The notes under the pieces were generated by a model, which searched no databases, was not told where the DNA came from, and worked only from the letters and a program-made list of their open reading frames with translations. A program made the translations under genes and the position numbers. A DNA stretch of 64,000 bases from Gossypium raimondii (lineage: Eukaryota; Streptophyta; Magnoliopsida; Malvales; Malvaceae), in the NCBI RefSeq assembly GCF_025698545.1, contig NC_068571.1, positions 45,355,733-45,419,732 of the forward strand. Direction: 5' to 3'. Positions 48,765 through 61,189 of the stretch are shown piece by piece (position 1 is the first letter of the stretch; each line of letters opens with the position of its first letter).

Positions 48765-51070
48765 ATGTCGGGTTTAAAGAGATCTCCATTGAAGACTGTG
48801 AAGCTCAATTCTGTAGATCCCGGGCGTGTTGCTGCTCAGACCAACCCTTTTGATTCCGATGATGAATTGGACAACATGCAAACCCTTAAACCTACCAGAA
48901 CAACTTCTTCTAAGCTTACCTTGAATCCTCCAAATTTCAGGACCAATCCGTTTGATGATGATGAAGAGAAAGTGAACTCTTCTTCTTCCTCTTCGTATTG
49001 GCAAACTTCGGCATTGCAGAACAAGTATAAGAATGATTTCCGTGACTGTGGAGGAATTGAGAACCAACCAGTGCAAGAATTGGAGAGCTATGCTGTCTAC
49101 AAGGCTGAGGAGACTACAAAGACTGTCAATAACTGTGTGAAGATTGCAGAAGAAATGAGAGAAGGTGCCACCAAGACTTTGATTACCTTACATCAGCAGG
49201 GTGAGCAAATTACCAGGACACATGATGCGGCTGCTGGCATCGATCATGACCTTAGTATGGTATGTCTTTCGTTTTTGAGATGAAAACTTGCTGCTAGATG
49301 ATTGAAGAAAAAACATGAAAAACTATATGATTTCTTCTTTCCTACAGTTTATATTTTCTGAAATATGATGATATTTGGGCTTGTTCATGTTGTTAGCATG
49401 GTGATCATTAGGAGTTACCTATAATTTAAATCCTTAATGATGCTCGAATTTAGACTTTTATGGGACTGAACCTGTAGTATTCCCCTAGACATCTCACTCA
49501 TACTATGAAATGTTTATGACATTGATTCCGAAACTTCTGAACCTGGAAACCCTTTATTCCTCTTCCAAGAGACTACTTCATTACAAACCATCTATTCATT
49601 TTCGGGATGAAAACCATATACTAGATGATTGAAGAATAGCCTTAGGATACAAAAACTTGAAAAGCTTTATGATTTCTTCTTTTTCACAGTTTATATTTTT
49701 CTAAAACAAGATATTTGGATTTGTTTGTGTTAGCATGATGATCATAAGGGGTCGCACAAAATTTAAATCCTTAAGTAGGCTCCAGTTTTCACTCATACTA
49801 TGAAATGTTTATACTATCAGTTCCGAAACTTCCTGAACCTGGAAACCCTTTATTCCTCTCCCAATAGGCTACTTTGTAAGAAACTGACTTGACACTTATA
49901 AGACCACTCACTGAACTTACTCGCAGCAGTTTGTAAGAGCTGCTGTCTTGTGCTGCCACTGGCAATCTCTCTGATCTATTGTGCTATGCAGTTCATGAGT
50001 TGTGAGCCTTCAGACAGTTTACAAAGGGAAAATCTTTGATCCAATGCAGGAAGGAAACTAGTCTTTGAAATTGGTAACATAATAGTTTAACTACATTTTA
50101 GAATTGGTAATTGGTGTTCCATTAAAATTTGCTCCTTCTATGTATTTTCATCTTTCATTTCTTCTTGAATGATAATTCAATTAAACTAACCTCCTCTGCA
50201 TTGATCTTATGCAATTAAACGGATGCTTCGAATGATAGTTCTTTCAAATTTCAGGGTGAGAAGCTTCTTGGAAGCCTTGGAGGTATGTTCTCTAAAACTT
50301 GGAAGCCAAAGAAGACTCGTGCAATCATTGGCCCCATTGTCACAAGAGGTCATCTTCTTTCTGTACCCTCCATGAATTATGTTCGTTTTCACTCTATCAC
50401 TCTATATGATAAGTTGGAATGTGTAATTTTTTATAATTAGAGGTTCTTGGTGATTTTGGAGTTGTTTCTGATTGGTCTATTTTGTCCCGTTTTCCTGAAC
50501 TGAATGTGCAACTTACTCAAAATACAGATGATTCACAAAGAAGGGGTGCCCATTTGGATCAAAGGGAGAAGCTTGGATTGACTCCTGTTCCTCATGGAGG
50601 TTCAAAGTCTCGAACACCACCCCCAGAGCCCACAAATACATCTCAAAAAGTTGAGGTGTGTGCTGCGCCTGTTTTTTCCCAAAAATATAAAAATATATAT
50701 ATATGATTAGTGAGTGCATGAAACAAGCCACTAATTCTAAAAGGCAACTTGTTGCATATTTCTGGGATTGTCGTAACAGGTTGAAAAATCAAAGCAAGAC
50801 ATTGCCCTCTCCGATTTAAGTGATCTACTAGGAGAACTGAAGGATATGGCCATTGACATGGGATCTGAAATTGAGAGGTTTGTTTCTTGTTAATGTTCTC
50901 ACCTGGTAGCCCGGTATTTTTTGGTTATATAACTACATTAGAAAATAATTTGGCTTAACCATTATCGCAGGCAAAACAAAAGTCTGAATGGTCTCCAAGA
51001 TGATGTGGATGAGTTAAATTTCCGAGTCCGAGGTGCAAACCAACGTGCTCGTCGATTACTCGGAAAGTAG
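48765..51070 (+). CDS. SNAP33: SNAP33-type Qb+Qc SNARE (SNAP-25 homologue)
   Basis: Target-membrane SNARE for vesicle fusion at the plasma membrane and cell plate; plant partners are SYP1 syntaxins and VAMP72 proteins. Exons 48765-49259, 50255-50348, 50528-50655, 50780-50877 and 50971-51070; joins are GT-AG and in frame, giving 304 residues (Arabidopsis SNAP33 has about 300). Seen: a Ser/Asp-rich N terminus with two TNPF(D) motifs, which can bind EH-domain proteins; a Qb helix with heptads around NNCVKIAEEMREGATKTLIT and a central Gln near HQQGEQI; a linker with GGMFSKTWKPKKTRAI and a Pro-rich stretch; and a Qc helix (SKQDIALSDLSDLLGELKDM to QDDVDELNFRVRGANQRARR). The linker lacks the palmitoylated Cys cluster of animal SNAP-25, as is usual in plants. 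Close plant paralogues (SNAP29, SNAP30) cannot be fully excluded. Confidence 0.92.
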
Positions 51071-52116
51071 ATCTTCGTTATTGAATATTTCGATTTTTGG
51101 ATTTGCTTGTTCTTGCTTGCCATCCTGTCGAAGCCTTCTGTCTAGTGTAATTCCATGCGCACATAACTTGGGCTTTAAGACTATCACCTGGTTTTTGGTT
51201 CTCACAGTCTATTAATACAATCCAGCTCTTTGCTACTTATTTGCTTTATCAATTTTCTCTATGTTCCATGACTTGGCATATCTCTTTTCATAATAGAATA
51301 AATATTTAAAGGGTATTTGGAAGGTTATATGTTCTACACAACATGAGTGTCAAACGCAGGTTATAACTTGATGTGTAGAGGTTTTTAATTGATCTTGATG
51401 TGTTTCCTTGGTTGCTTACAAGATGATTGATGTCTCTTTGGATAGGTTTATATGTCGGGTACAGTTAATTTTCTCCATAATAGTTTTATTTGTTTTGTCA
51501 AAATTTTGGATGTTATAAAAATGTGGTTGTTGCAACATTTAACATTCAAATCATTTTTTTTTATTTTCAACTTAAAAAAATTATAATATATTAATAATGT
51601 TAATTAATGAGATTTATATTGTATCTAATGTAATTCTATTTATTAAAATTGTCTTCATTTAATAAAGAATTATTAGTGTATTATTTTATATAAAATTTAA
51701 ACATTTGGCATTTGAGATTTTTTTTATAGTAATTTAGTATTTGAGTTTGGTTAATATTCAATTTAGTACTAAGATCAAATGGCATCATGTGGTCCAATGA
51801 ATATTTGACATGTGCATTATTGTAAAAATAATTTCAAACATTATTTTAGGGTTAAGGATGCAAGCAAAACTCGAGAAGGTTAAAGCTAGTAGAAACCCAA
51901 CTACGGCCAATTAATACAAAGTTGGGAAACATGAGTGTGGAAACCCTATTTATGCTCTCACAGAGAGCTGATACATTAATATGAAAAAGCCAAGTATAAA
52001 TTACTCTATAAATATTAGAATATTCAATTCTAGTGTATTACCCGTGCAATACACGAGTTATTTAATATTAAATATATATTTAATAAATTTACATTTATCT
52101 TTTTGTTACATAAATA
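51071..52116. other. SNAP33 3' UTR and AT-rich spacer
   Basis: The 3' UTR probably ends within 250 bases (ttaatacaatcc near 51212, ataatagaataaat near 51290). Beyond this no gene is visible. A short tract at 51850-51990 (aacccaactacggcc, aaccctatttatgctctcacagag) is GC-richer and may be a retroelement scrap. Confidence 0.45.
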
Positions 52117-53594
52117 TAGAGGTGGTAAATGGGATGGTTCGGAAAGACTTGAATTGAATTGCCTTTAGATTCAGATGAGTTTTAGGCTCGAAATTTCTCA
52201 GGTTTAGAATTTCTTAGCTCAAGCACTTTTAGATTTGGATTTCTTCAGACTCAAATTTTCTCGGATGTTATTGGACCAGGTCGAGTAGACTTAAACAAAT
52301 TCAAATGTGATGATTAATTTTACTTTTACATCATAATGGCAAAATACAAATGTGCTTCATACAAAGTAAAAATTTTATATAAATGTTCAATTTTAATAGA
52401 ATTATTGTATATAACATAATTTAAAAAAAGTGCTTATTATATATAATATTTATGATTATATAATATATAACAATTTTATAAACATAATTAATATTATTAT
52501 AAGATATGTGGATGAATTTGTGTGTAATATTTTTTTATTTGTATGTAATATTTATGGCTATATGATATTTATATAAATTTTATTTATTTGAATCATTATT
52601 TATAATATATATAAAGTATGAGTTTGAAAAACTTTTAAATTAATAAAATAATTTTATTATTTATTATAATACTAAATTTTGAGTAATGAAAAGGTTTATT
52701 ATATTTAGGTTTAAAGGTAAAAAATCATTACTAAAAAATAAAAAATTAATCAAGCCTTTAATAACACACCCATTTGAGTCCTCAATAACAAAAACAACTT
52801 TAATTAGACCCTTCTAGTAATGAAAATTGTCATTACGCTGACTGAAATATTATGAATATGAAATGAATCTGGACATTCTAGAGGTAATTAAGATTATTGT
52901 ATATATATTTTAAAAAGTGCTAAAATATTATAAATTTATAATAATTAATAAAAAATTAACAAACTACAAAAAAAAACAGAAAATTTTAAATATAAATAAA
53001 ATATTATAAAAATTATCCAAAATTTTTATCCGTGTTATGTGCCTCTATATACCCCACTTTGTCTTGCCATAACAATGAACATAAATTCATGTGATTTGAT
53101 CAGTTTTGTAATTCAAGCTTGTATTCATCAAAATGTCTTAAACTAACAAGACAAGATTTTAAGATATTACCCAAAAGTTTAACAGGTGAATTCTTTAGAC
53201 TTAATTAAATTTTCATATCATTAAATTAATATCTTACATCATTATATACTTTATATAATCAATTAAATTTGAATTTTGTAAATTCCAATAATTATTAACT
53301 TTAAATATTTATTATACATTAACAAATATTTTATATTCATAATTAATGTTTTTAAAATTTATTTAATTTATAATTTAACGTAGCGATGTATTGTTATTTG
53401 TAAAATTTCAATATAATTATATAATATTTAAAATATGTTTTCATAAATTCAAGCTTTTTCTAATTTTAGATCGGATCTATTTCGTGCATGAGCTCAAATT
53501 TTGTTTTTTAGCTTGAGCTTTCGAGCTCAAATTTTCTTAAATTTAAATTGTTAATAGGTAAATTTTCAAACTAAAGTCTGTTTTGTCAACTCTA
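52117..53594. mobile_element. Probable hAT-like non-autonomous element, about 1.5 kb
   Basis: Starts TAGAGGTGG and ends ..CAACTCTA, an imperfect match to the TAGAGGTG ends of the MITE at 32779. The flanks CATAAATA (52109-52116) and TATAAATA (53595-53602) agree at 7 of 8 positions, fitting an 8-bp hAT duplication. The inside is AT-rich and has no transposase. Matching 'gctcgaaatttctcagg' and 'ttcgagctcaaattttctt' phrases near both ends support a longer imperfect inverted structure. AT-rich flanks make chance agreement possible. Confidence 0.45.
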
Positions 53595-53860
53595 TATAAA
53601 TATAATAATTGAGAACTAAAATAGTTGGAAACAATTTTCTTTTTTTAGTTTTGAAGGTTTTTTTCTTGTGGCATGAATTTTGTTAAGTATACTAAAATAT
53701 ATATTTACTATAATATGTAGAGGATTACATTAACATATGATACTTAACACTTTTTTTGTTGTTGTTGTATAACTCATACAATTCCATTTTAATATATATA
53801 TATATATACATATTGTATTGCTTCATCTATCCATTTTGTTGCAATATATGTTTTCGGAGG

Positions 53861-54081
53861 TACAAAATTAAATTGTATATTTTATGATAGTAAAATATAA
53901 TTTTATCATTTTAATAGTTTATATCTTTATAATTTTTAAATGATTAAATTAAATTATTATTATTTTTAGATGTCAAAATGTAATTTTATTATTACTAATT
54001 TTATAAATTATAAAGGACCTAAATGAAAAATTTTCCATTTTAAGATGGCCAGGGCCTACCACCCTTGGCTTCGCCACTGTA
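53861..54081 (+). repeat. Dispersed AT-rich element, copy 3
   Basis: Contains aaattaaattgtatatttta, taaaatataattttatcatttt, aatagtttatatctttataattttta and a GC-richer end, cttggcttcgccactg. It is the inverted counterpart of copy 1 (1203-1428). Confidence 0.55.
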
Positions 54082-54290
54082 AACCATACATGTAAATATT
54101 GTCCGTAATGACATGTTAAGAAATAAATGAATTTGTTTTTATCAAAAACATTTTTAACCATATAACATTGTTAACATATTTTTATTATTATATACTTTAT
54201 TTAAAATTTTTTGACAAAAACAATAATTTCTAAGTAAATATAAGATTGAATTTCTTTTTAACCAAGGTCAAGTCAAAAAATTTATTGGAT

Positions 54291-54480
54291 GAAATTAAAT
54301 TGTATATTTTATGAAAGTAAAAATATAATTTTACTATTTTAATAGTCTATATCTTTATAATTTTTAAAAGATTGAATCAAAATTTTATCATATTTGAGGG
54401 CTAAAGTATAATTTTACCATTACTAATTTAAAATTTTGTAAATTATAAAAATAAAAAATAAAAGGAAAATTTTCTATCCT
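54291..54480 (+). repeat. Dispersed AT-rich element, copy 4 (end missing)
   Basis: Same order of phrases as copy 3 (gaaattaaattgtatatttta, gtaaaaatataattttactattt, aatagtctatatctttataattttta), but the GC-richer end block is not recognisable. Confidence 0.5.
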
Positions 54481-54675
54481 CCAATTTTCTTAACTTTTTG
54501 GAAAGGAAATCTAAATAAAAATAACAAAATAAAGATAGAAATGAAAATTAAAAATCTATTTTATTAACCCATTTCTGTAAATTTGTTTTTACTGTCCAAA
54601 ATCCATTTGTAAGATTGTCGGCAAACGTCAACACGGAAAGACTTGAGTATAAAACTACCCTCTAAATCTTAGAAG

Positions 54676-54706
<31 letters not shown>

Positions 54707-54812
54707 GAAAGCTGCCAACTGGCCATAGGCGGATCTCCAATTTAGCTTTTTCTTATAAGTTACAAGGAAAAAGGAGTTCAATTTCAGTTCATTTGGGGTT
54801 AGATCTTTGTCT

Positions 54813-57800
54813 ATGCTCCCGAAAATGGTTTCCCTTTGGCCACTAACTTTGATTTGCTTTTTAGCTTTCTCGGTCTCCATTGCTCACTCCAAAACTCTCA
54901 AGAGAGATGGTAAGTTTTCCTTCTTTATTTTTTTTGCTCTTTCTACTTAGATCTCCCTTTCTTTTTGCTCTGTTTGGTTGCTGAGAAAATATGGCTAGAA
55001 ATAATTGATATAGAAGGAAAAAAAGTTTACCCAGAATGTCATTTTTTATATAAAGTAAAATCCCCAATGTTCTTTTGGGTCCAAACTAACTGTTTCTTTT
55101 AGTTATTGTGCTCTGCTTGGTTCTTCACTTGTGTTTTCATCTTTTTTAGCCAACTTTTAACGCACTACTCATTTAGCTTGAATTCTTGTGGAGCAGCTTA
55201 AATTGATCAATTAGAAATTTAAAGTTGGTTTTTAGGGATATCTGATGTTTATTGTTACTGCAGATTTTGTGAGAATTGAAGCTATCATCATTAAAAAAAT
55301 TAAAATAGAGCATAAATATGTTTTGATGCAATGGGTTGATATTTGGTTAGTTTTATTGCAGTAAAAGCCTTAAATGAGATAAAAGCATCACTTGGATGGA
55401 GAGTTGTATATGCATGGATCGGGGACGATCCTTGTGGTGATGGTGATTTACCGCCTTGGTCTGGTGTAACATGTTCAACTCAAGGAGACTATAGAGTTGT
55501 TACTGAACTGTATGTATCATATCTGCTATGCATTCTGTTTTTGCTTAATATGCTTATTAGTGAAAGGGATGTGTCTTTGCTTCACAAATGCCATCTAATG
55601 AACAATGCAAATGCCTTTTGCTGTTGATTCTTGTTCTATATTTCATTCCAACTTGTATCTATATCTTATGTTACGGTTTGGGTGGAAGATTCCGAAATGA
55701 GTACCACTCTGCCATGATTGAATTCTAATGCCTTTGTTTATCTAATGAACAATGCAAATGTATTTCACCATTGATTCAACATTCTATGTTTCATTCACAT
55801 TTATGTTATATCTTACATTACGGATTGGGGGAAAGATGCCAAGGTGAATACTGTTCTGCCATGATTGAATTCAATCACTTTTTGGTTTCTCATTCTATGT
55901 GTTTTTTTTTTTTTTCTTTTCGATTTGTATCTTATCTCATTTTAGAGGCTACTTGAAAGATATTCAAGTGACTACTTTTCTGCCTTGATTCACTATTGTA
56001 TGTTATTCTGTTGGCTTGTATTGACCCTGACCTTGAATTGCTATTATTACTATTTTCTTTTACAGGGAAGTGTATGCCGTATCCATCGTTGGTCCTTTTC
56101 CTATTGCTGTAACTAATTTATTGGATTTAACAAGATTGTGAGTTCACTCTTTCTCATGTAGTAAGCTAAAATATTTGTTTCTCAGATGTGAAAAGAAACA
56201 TGTTCTTTTTTTTTCTTGACTGTGCTCCGAAATGGTAATCAGATCCCTTGTTAACACGAACTTGTATATTACAAGATCAAGTCTGATGCCCATAAATTCA
56301 TTTTGGAGATTTTAGCATGGTTGTTGGAACCGGGCCGGACCTACTGGTCGGGCCAGAAACCGGCCAATATACTGGTCTGACAAAGGGATTGAACTGGCTT
56401 TTAAGTGAACCACTCGGGACCGATTGAACAAAGATAAAGAACTGGTTGAATCAGTGCTTGAACCGGTTTTATAATTTTTTAAATAATTTTGTTAAAATTT
56501 TTATGAATTTTTAATAATTCATTTAATCAAAACTGGACAGGCGGTCGAACCGGGAACCAGTGGTCTGATTAGTTCAACCACTAGTCCTATTTTTAGAACC
56601 ATGGTTTTTAGGAGTTAGAATGTTGCATGTATTTGAGTGTTATTTCATGCTTTTGATCCATAGAACATGCAGATGAGATTGGCGTAAAAATTGGAAAAAA
56701 AACCCTCAATAACTCAAAAGCTTGATGCAAGCATGGAGTCTTTTTTATAACGTCCCCATAATCTTCTCACCTGCATCTATCACCTTGCTATGCCTGATGC
56801 ATATTTGCATGTCTGCATAAGTTCATGTGCACAACTTATACATCACTCATTCGAAATCAATGTTTTCAACGTTTACATAAATTACGATCCCCTGAAATAG
56901 CGATGAAATAATCTGTTCTATGGTATCTTAGTATGTGATTTCACTAACAAAAAAGTACAAATATATTCACACACAAAATATCATACCCGTGTTGATGGGT
57001 TATCATGTAGATGTTTTAGCTTTCAGATTTCTAAGTGGAACTATTTTTCCTTCTTGACATTTCTATTGTGACAGGGATCTCCATAACAACAAGCTGACTG
57101 GCCCAATACCTCCACAAATTGGCCGGCTAAGACGACTTAGAATGTTGTAAGTTTTCTTCTTTGTTATACTGTTATGTGGACGACTTTAGAGTAACTCTCT
57201 CCAAATATCTGTATGAATTGACTCATTTCACATACTTATATTGCAATTTGCCATAAGTGAAGCAATTATGATTTCCAGGTCTTTATTGTTAGTGAAGTAA
57301 TTGCTCTGAAGTATACCATGCAAACCAGCTAGGTTATATAGCATGCTACTATGTTACTTGGATTCTAGTGTAAGTGTCAGATACGGGTATGTGCCTGGCA
57401 TGGATATGTTTAATTTTTCCTTTTTTTCCTTAGGTTTTCCATATTTTTGGAGGGTCATATCTCTATACTTGTTTACGAAAATGGGTTGGACACAGTACAT
57501 AATAAATAAATAAATAAAATAGAGTTGGAGCATCATAGGTATGTTGTATAAAAATATCAGAACCATGTCCACAGTTTGCTACATTATAATCATTGGTTGA
57601 TCCAGGCTTCATTATTGGATATTAATCCTGTTGTGATATCTAGACCAATATTTAAAAAACGCACCATTCATTTCCATAAATGGCAGATAAAATTATTGAC
57701 AAAAACAATTTATTTTCTTCAAAATATCATTATCTTTCATCCAAGAATATGTTTCTTTTAATTTCCAATGACCAACTTCTATGAATCGCACAGAAATTTG

Positions 57801-59048
57801 AGGTGGAATAAGCTCCAAGATGTCCTTCCTCCGGAGATTGGGGAGCTTAAAAAACTAACCCATCTGTGAGTATTTTCTTCTTATATTTCCCAAAGTATCT
57901 CTCTCAGTGTTGAATGTGATTTTATGTGCTTGCATTTTGGAATGAGTTCGGGAATATCTAATTGAACTTTCTTCAGGTCATTGAGCTTTAATAATTTTAA
58001 GGGCGAGATCCCGAAGGAGCTTGCAAATTTACCCCAGCTCCGTTATCTCTATCTTCAAGAAAACCGTTTCACTGGGCGAATTCCGCCCGAATTGGGCACT
58101 TTACAAAACCTTCGGCACATGTAAGCATACTGTCTGCTATTTGCTTTACCTTTCTATGAAAAGTTTTTTTTTCATTATTATGCCAAACGATTGTGTTTGT
58201 TTCTCCAGGGATGTCGGTAATAACCATTTGGTTGGTACCATTCGGGAGCTTATTCGTATTGAAGGCTGCTTCCCAGTTCTACGAAATCTGTATGTTATAT
58301 TTTAGTTGGTTAATGTGCTATGGAACTCATCCATTATTTTTGTGAAATGATTTGTTTTTCCATGTGATCCGATTCAAAGTTGCTTAAGGCTTGCATTTGA
58401 TGCAGATATTTGAATAACAACTATTTGACCGGAGGAGTTCCGGCTCAGCTCTCAAATGTGACAAATTTGGAGATATTGTAAGTACCAATAATATATTGAT
58501 TTTGTATTTTATGAGACTCTTTGGCTCTTTTTTTTTTTTTACTTTCTTTTTATTGGTTTCAGATACCTTTCATACAACAAGATGTCTGGAGTGATACCAA
58601 CGGCACTCGCCGATATTCCGAAGCTAACATATTTGTGAGATTTTCTAACACACTTGAGTCTAGCTTGATTTAGAAATACGGACTTTTTTTTATGTTTAGC
58701 ATATGAAATACGGGTTTTGCATGAATGCATACATTCTTGCGATATTTAACATGTGGTCTCGATCGTGGACGATAACAGGTACTTGGATCATAATCAATTC
58801 TCAGGCCGAATTCCGAATGCATTCTATAAGCATCCTTTCTTGAAAGAACTGTGAGTGGTTTTCATCACTTAATTTACATATAAAAGTAGGCAGTTACAAA
58901 ACCACAAAGGTGAAAAAAGAAACAAATATCTAACCCCTTTCTTTATGCCAAATCCAGGTATATTGAAGGGAACGGGTTCCGGCCCGGAGTAGACCCCATT
59001 GGTGCTCACAAGGTCCTTGAACTTTCGGATACCGATTTCTTGGTTTAA
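54813..59048 (+). CDS. Secreted leucine-rich-repeat protein
   Basis: Probable extracellular or wall-associated LRR protein, 330 residues. Exons 54813-54909, 55362-55509, 56066-56137, 57075-57146, 57794-57865, 57977-58120, 58209-58289, 58406-58477, 58563-58634, 58779-58850 and 58958-59048; all joins are GT-AG and in frame. Seen: a signal peptide (SLWPLTLICFLAFSVSIAHS), an N-terminal cap (LGWRVVYAWIGDDPCGDGDL, then PWSGVTC), then about ten plant-type repeats of the pattern LxxLxLxxNxLxGxIPxxLGxL, including LDLHNNKLTGPIPPQIGRLR and LYLDHNQFSGRIPNAFYKHP. There is no transmembrane segment or kinase domain, so it is not a receptor kinase. An in-frame ATG at 54825 is an alternative start. Introns sit in the same phase, and most exons are exactly 72 bp or multiples. 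Partner unknown. Confidence 0.9.
56323..56599. mobile_element. Short element with 'accggtt/aaccggg' blocks in LRR-gene intron 3
   Basis: GC-richer insert in an AT-rich intron, beginning GTTGGAACCGGGCCGG and ending TTTTTAGAAC. It is flanked by CATGGTT on both sides (56316-56322 and 56600-56606), with the next base outward differing (G/C), so it may be a 7-bp or an imperfect 8-bp target duplication. Repeated gaaccgg, ggtcgaacc and ccactggt phrases inside. hAT-like origin is an inference. Confidence 0.5.
57350..57580 (-). repeat. Copy of intron-dwelling repeat in LRR-gene intron 4
   Basis: Contains ctatgttacttggattctag, gatacgggtatgtgcctgg and ggttggacacagtac. On the minus strand it matches part of the SNAP33 leader-intron duplication (atacccgtgtccaacact). 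Confidence 0.45.
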
Positions 59049-59964
59049 TCTTACCCTCCAGAAAATCAACTTGATTACCACAATTTTCATTTAACACTGT
59101 ATTCTTTAGCATTATCTGCTGCTTTTACTTGTATCAATATTATATGTATACATATGGTGTTTTATGTAAACAGCTGAAAGCTGGAATTCAAGATATAGAA
59201 ATTATCAAAAAATATCACATTTTGTATTAATGAAATTTCAAGTTTTAAAGAAGAGTTAAGATTATATAACTCATGATTTCATCAAAAGCTTAAACTGCCT
59301 CACTTTGGTTATTTCCTTGAATTTTTGGATAATTAAAATAAAGGAAAGGAAGGTTAAAAGAAAATAAGGAAATATTATTTCTAAATTTAATAAAATAAAT
59401 GTTTAAATAGTTTTTCTAATTATAACCTTACTTAAATAACATATAATAATTAAATTAAATTATAAAATCAATGTTGTCCATAAAATGATAATTACAAGAT
59501 TTGATAAAAAAAGTGTAAATTAATTTGATATTAACAATTCAAATATGTAAAAATAATTTTATAGTTTATCAATTTAGTAAAAGAGTTCTAATATACTTGA
59601 AAAAGTGGGAATAATTCAGAAGAATACAACTATTCACAACAAAAGTAATAAGCAAATATTTTGAATGCATTAAATAGAGAAAATTCAAAGAATAAAATGA
59701 CATTTTAATAAATGAAAATTATTAATCTTCCTTTCCTCTCACCTCCCCGAATTGGGTATTAAAAATTAAGGATAAACAAGTGAAAGTAAGGGAGTTCTCT
59801 CATGTAAAAATTATGTTATGAAAGAAACACGATTTCTCTTTTCTCTTACTGCAATCCAAACATAGTGCTCAAGTCTTTGTGTCCGATGTATAGGGAAGTA
59901 TGATTTTGGGAGACACAAACGTCTTGATTTTAAATGTACATCTTTCAAAGGTTTATTATTAATA

Positions 59965-60283
59965 GAGTATAATAATTTATTTGGCAAATAAAAAATTATT
60001 TTAGCTATCTATTTAATTTTTTGTCTCTTTTAGCCTTTAAACTTGTGTTATTTGTCAAATCACCCCAAAATAGATGGAACAATTATTTTATAATTTTTAC
60101 TAATTTTTTAATTTTAAAAAATTAATTAATTACTAACGCAAAATACACGTGGGCTGCCATGTCAGCAAAGTTAACAAACATTAGTTGTTCCATCCATTTT
60201 GGGCTAAAAGAGATGAAAAATTAAATGGAGGGTTAAAATGACATTTTTATAAAGTTGGACGGTCAAATAAATCATTATACCTA
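59965..60283. repeat. Fold-back (long imperfect inverted repeat) element
   Basis: Left arm: ataatttatttgg, atttaattttttgtctctttta, ccccaaaatagatggaacaa. The right arm on the opposite strand has atgatttatttga, atttaatttttcatctctttta and gcccaaaatggatggaacaa in the same order. The centre is a short A/T spacer with acgtgggctgccatgtca. No target duplication was resolved. Confidence 0.55.
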
Positions 60284-61189
60284 AAATCAAACAGTATAAA
60301 ATATAACAACGGACAAAATAAAAAAATCGAATAAAATTCATACATAGCATGTGGCACCTCGAAAATCTCAATGTCACTAATAATAGTATTTCGAAAAATA
60401 AATAGCAATTTTTCTCAAATGCGAGAGTTTATCAATTAAATAATGATAGTAAAGTCCAAATTTAGACATTAGAAAAGAAAGAATGAATAGTAAAATTTTA
60501 GTAAATTAAGATTAAATTAAAAATTTGTGAAAGATGAAGTACAAGGTCAAATACATTTTACCATTATGTCTTAAATATGAAAATATATTTTAAAGAACAA
60601 TTTAGTCATTTTATCATTAAATATTATTTTTGAATTTTAAATTATAAAAGAGATATAGAAATTATAGCTATTGGATTAAAATCATAACCATTGATTTTAT
60701 TAATTAAATATTAAATAAAGAAAAGCCTATAGATGTAAAGAGAAATTATTCTCCTATTTTAAAAAAAAAAAGATTTGCATTTATTTCAATTTGGTTCATT
60801 CTTTAAAGTTAAAAGTGAGGTATTACATCTAATTCTAATTCAAGGTTGTCCTTTCATATGAAACCAACCATGGAGGCTAGAGGATGTGAAGGGAAGTGGG
60901 AGAAAGCATGGGTAAGTTGTTCCAATTATTGTGTTATGTTTATTTGAATGTATAATTTGATGTGAAATTGTAAGGATTAGGTGTGTATTCTTATTTTCTA
61001 TGTTCTAAGTGATGAAAGTTATGCTCATGTATGATGTGAATGGTGAATGATTTTAAGTGGTTAATTTAATAAAATTTTAAATAAGGATTAAATTGAAAAT
61101 TATGAAAAATTTAAAAATCAAGGAATTAAATAGAGAAATTATAAGACTATAATAATATGATATCTAAAGTATTAGAAACATTGTACTTC

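Larger units (their letters stand above)
53595..54812. other. AT-rich spacer with two copies of a dispersed element
   Basis: Holds copies 3 and 4 of the dispersed AT-rich family (53861-54081 and 54291-54480, same orientation as each other, opposite to copies 1 and 2). A (TATG)n run lies at about 54680-54706, and the promoter and leader of the LRR gene occupy roughly 54600-54812. No other gene seen. Confidence 0.55.
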
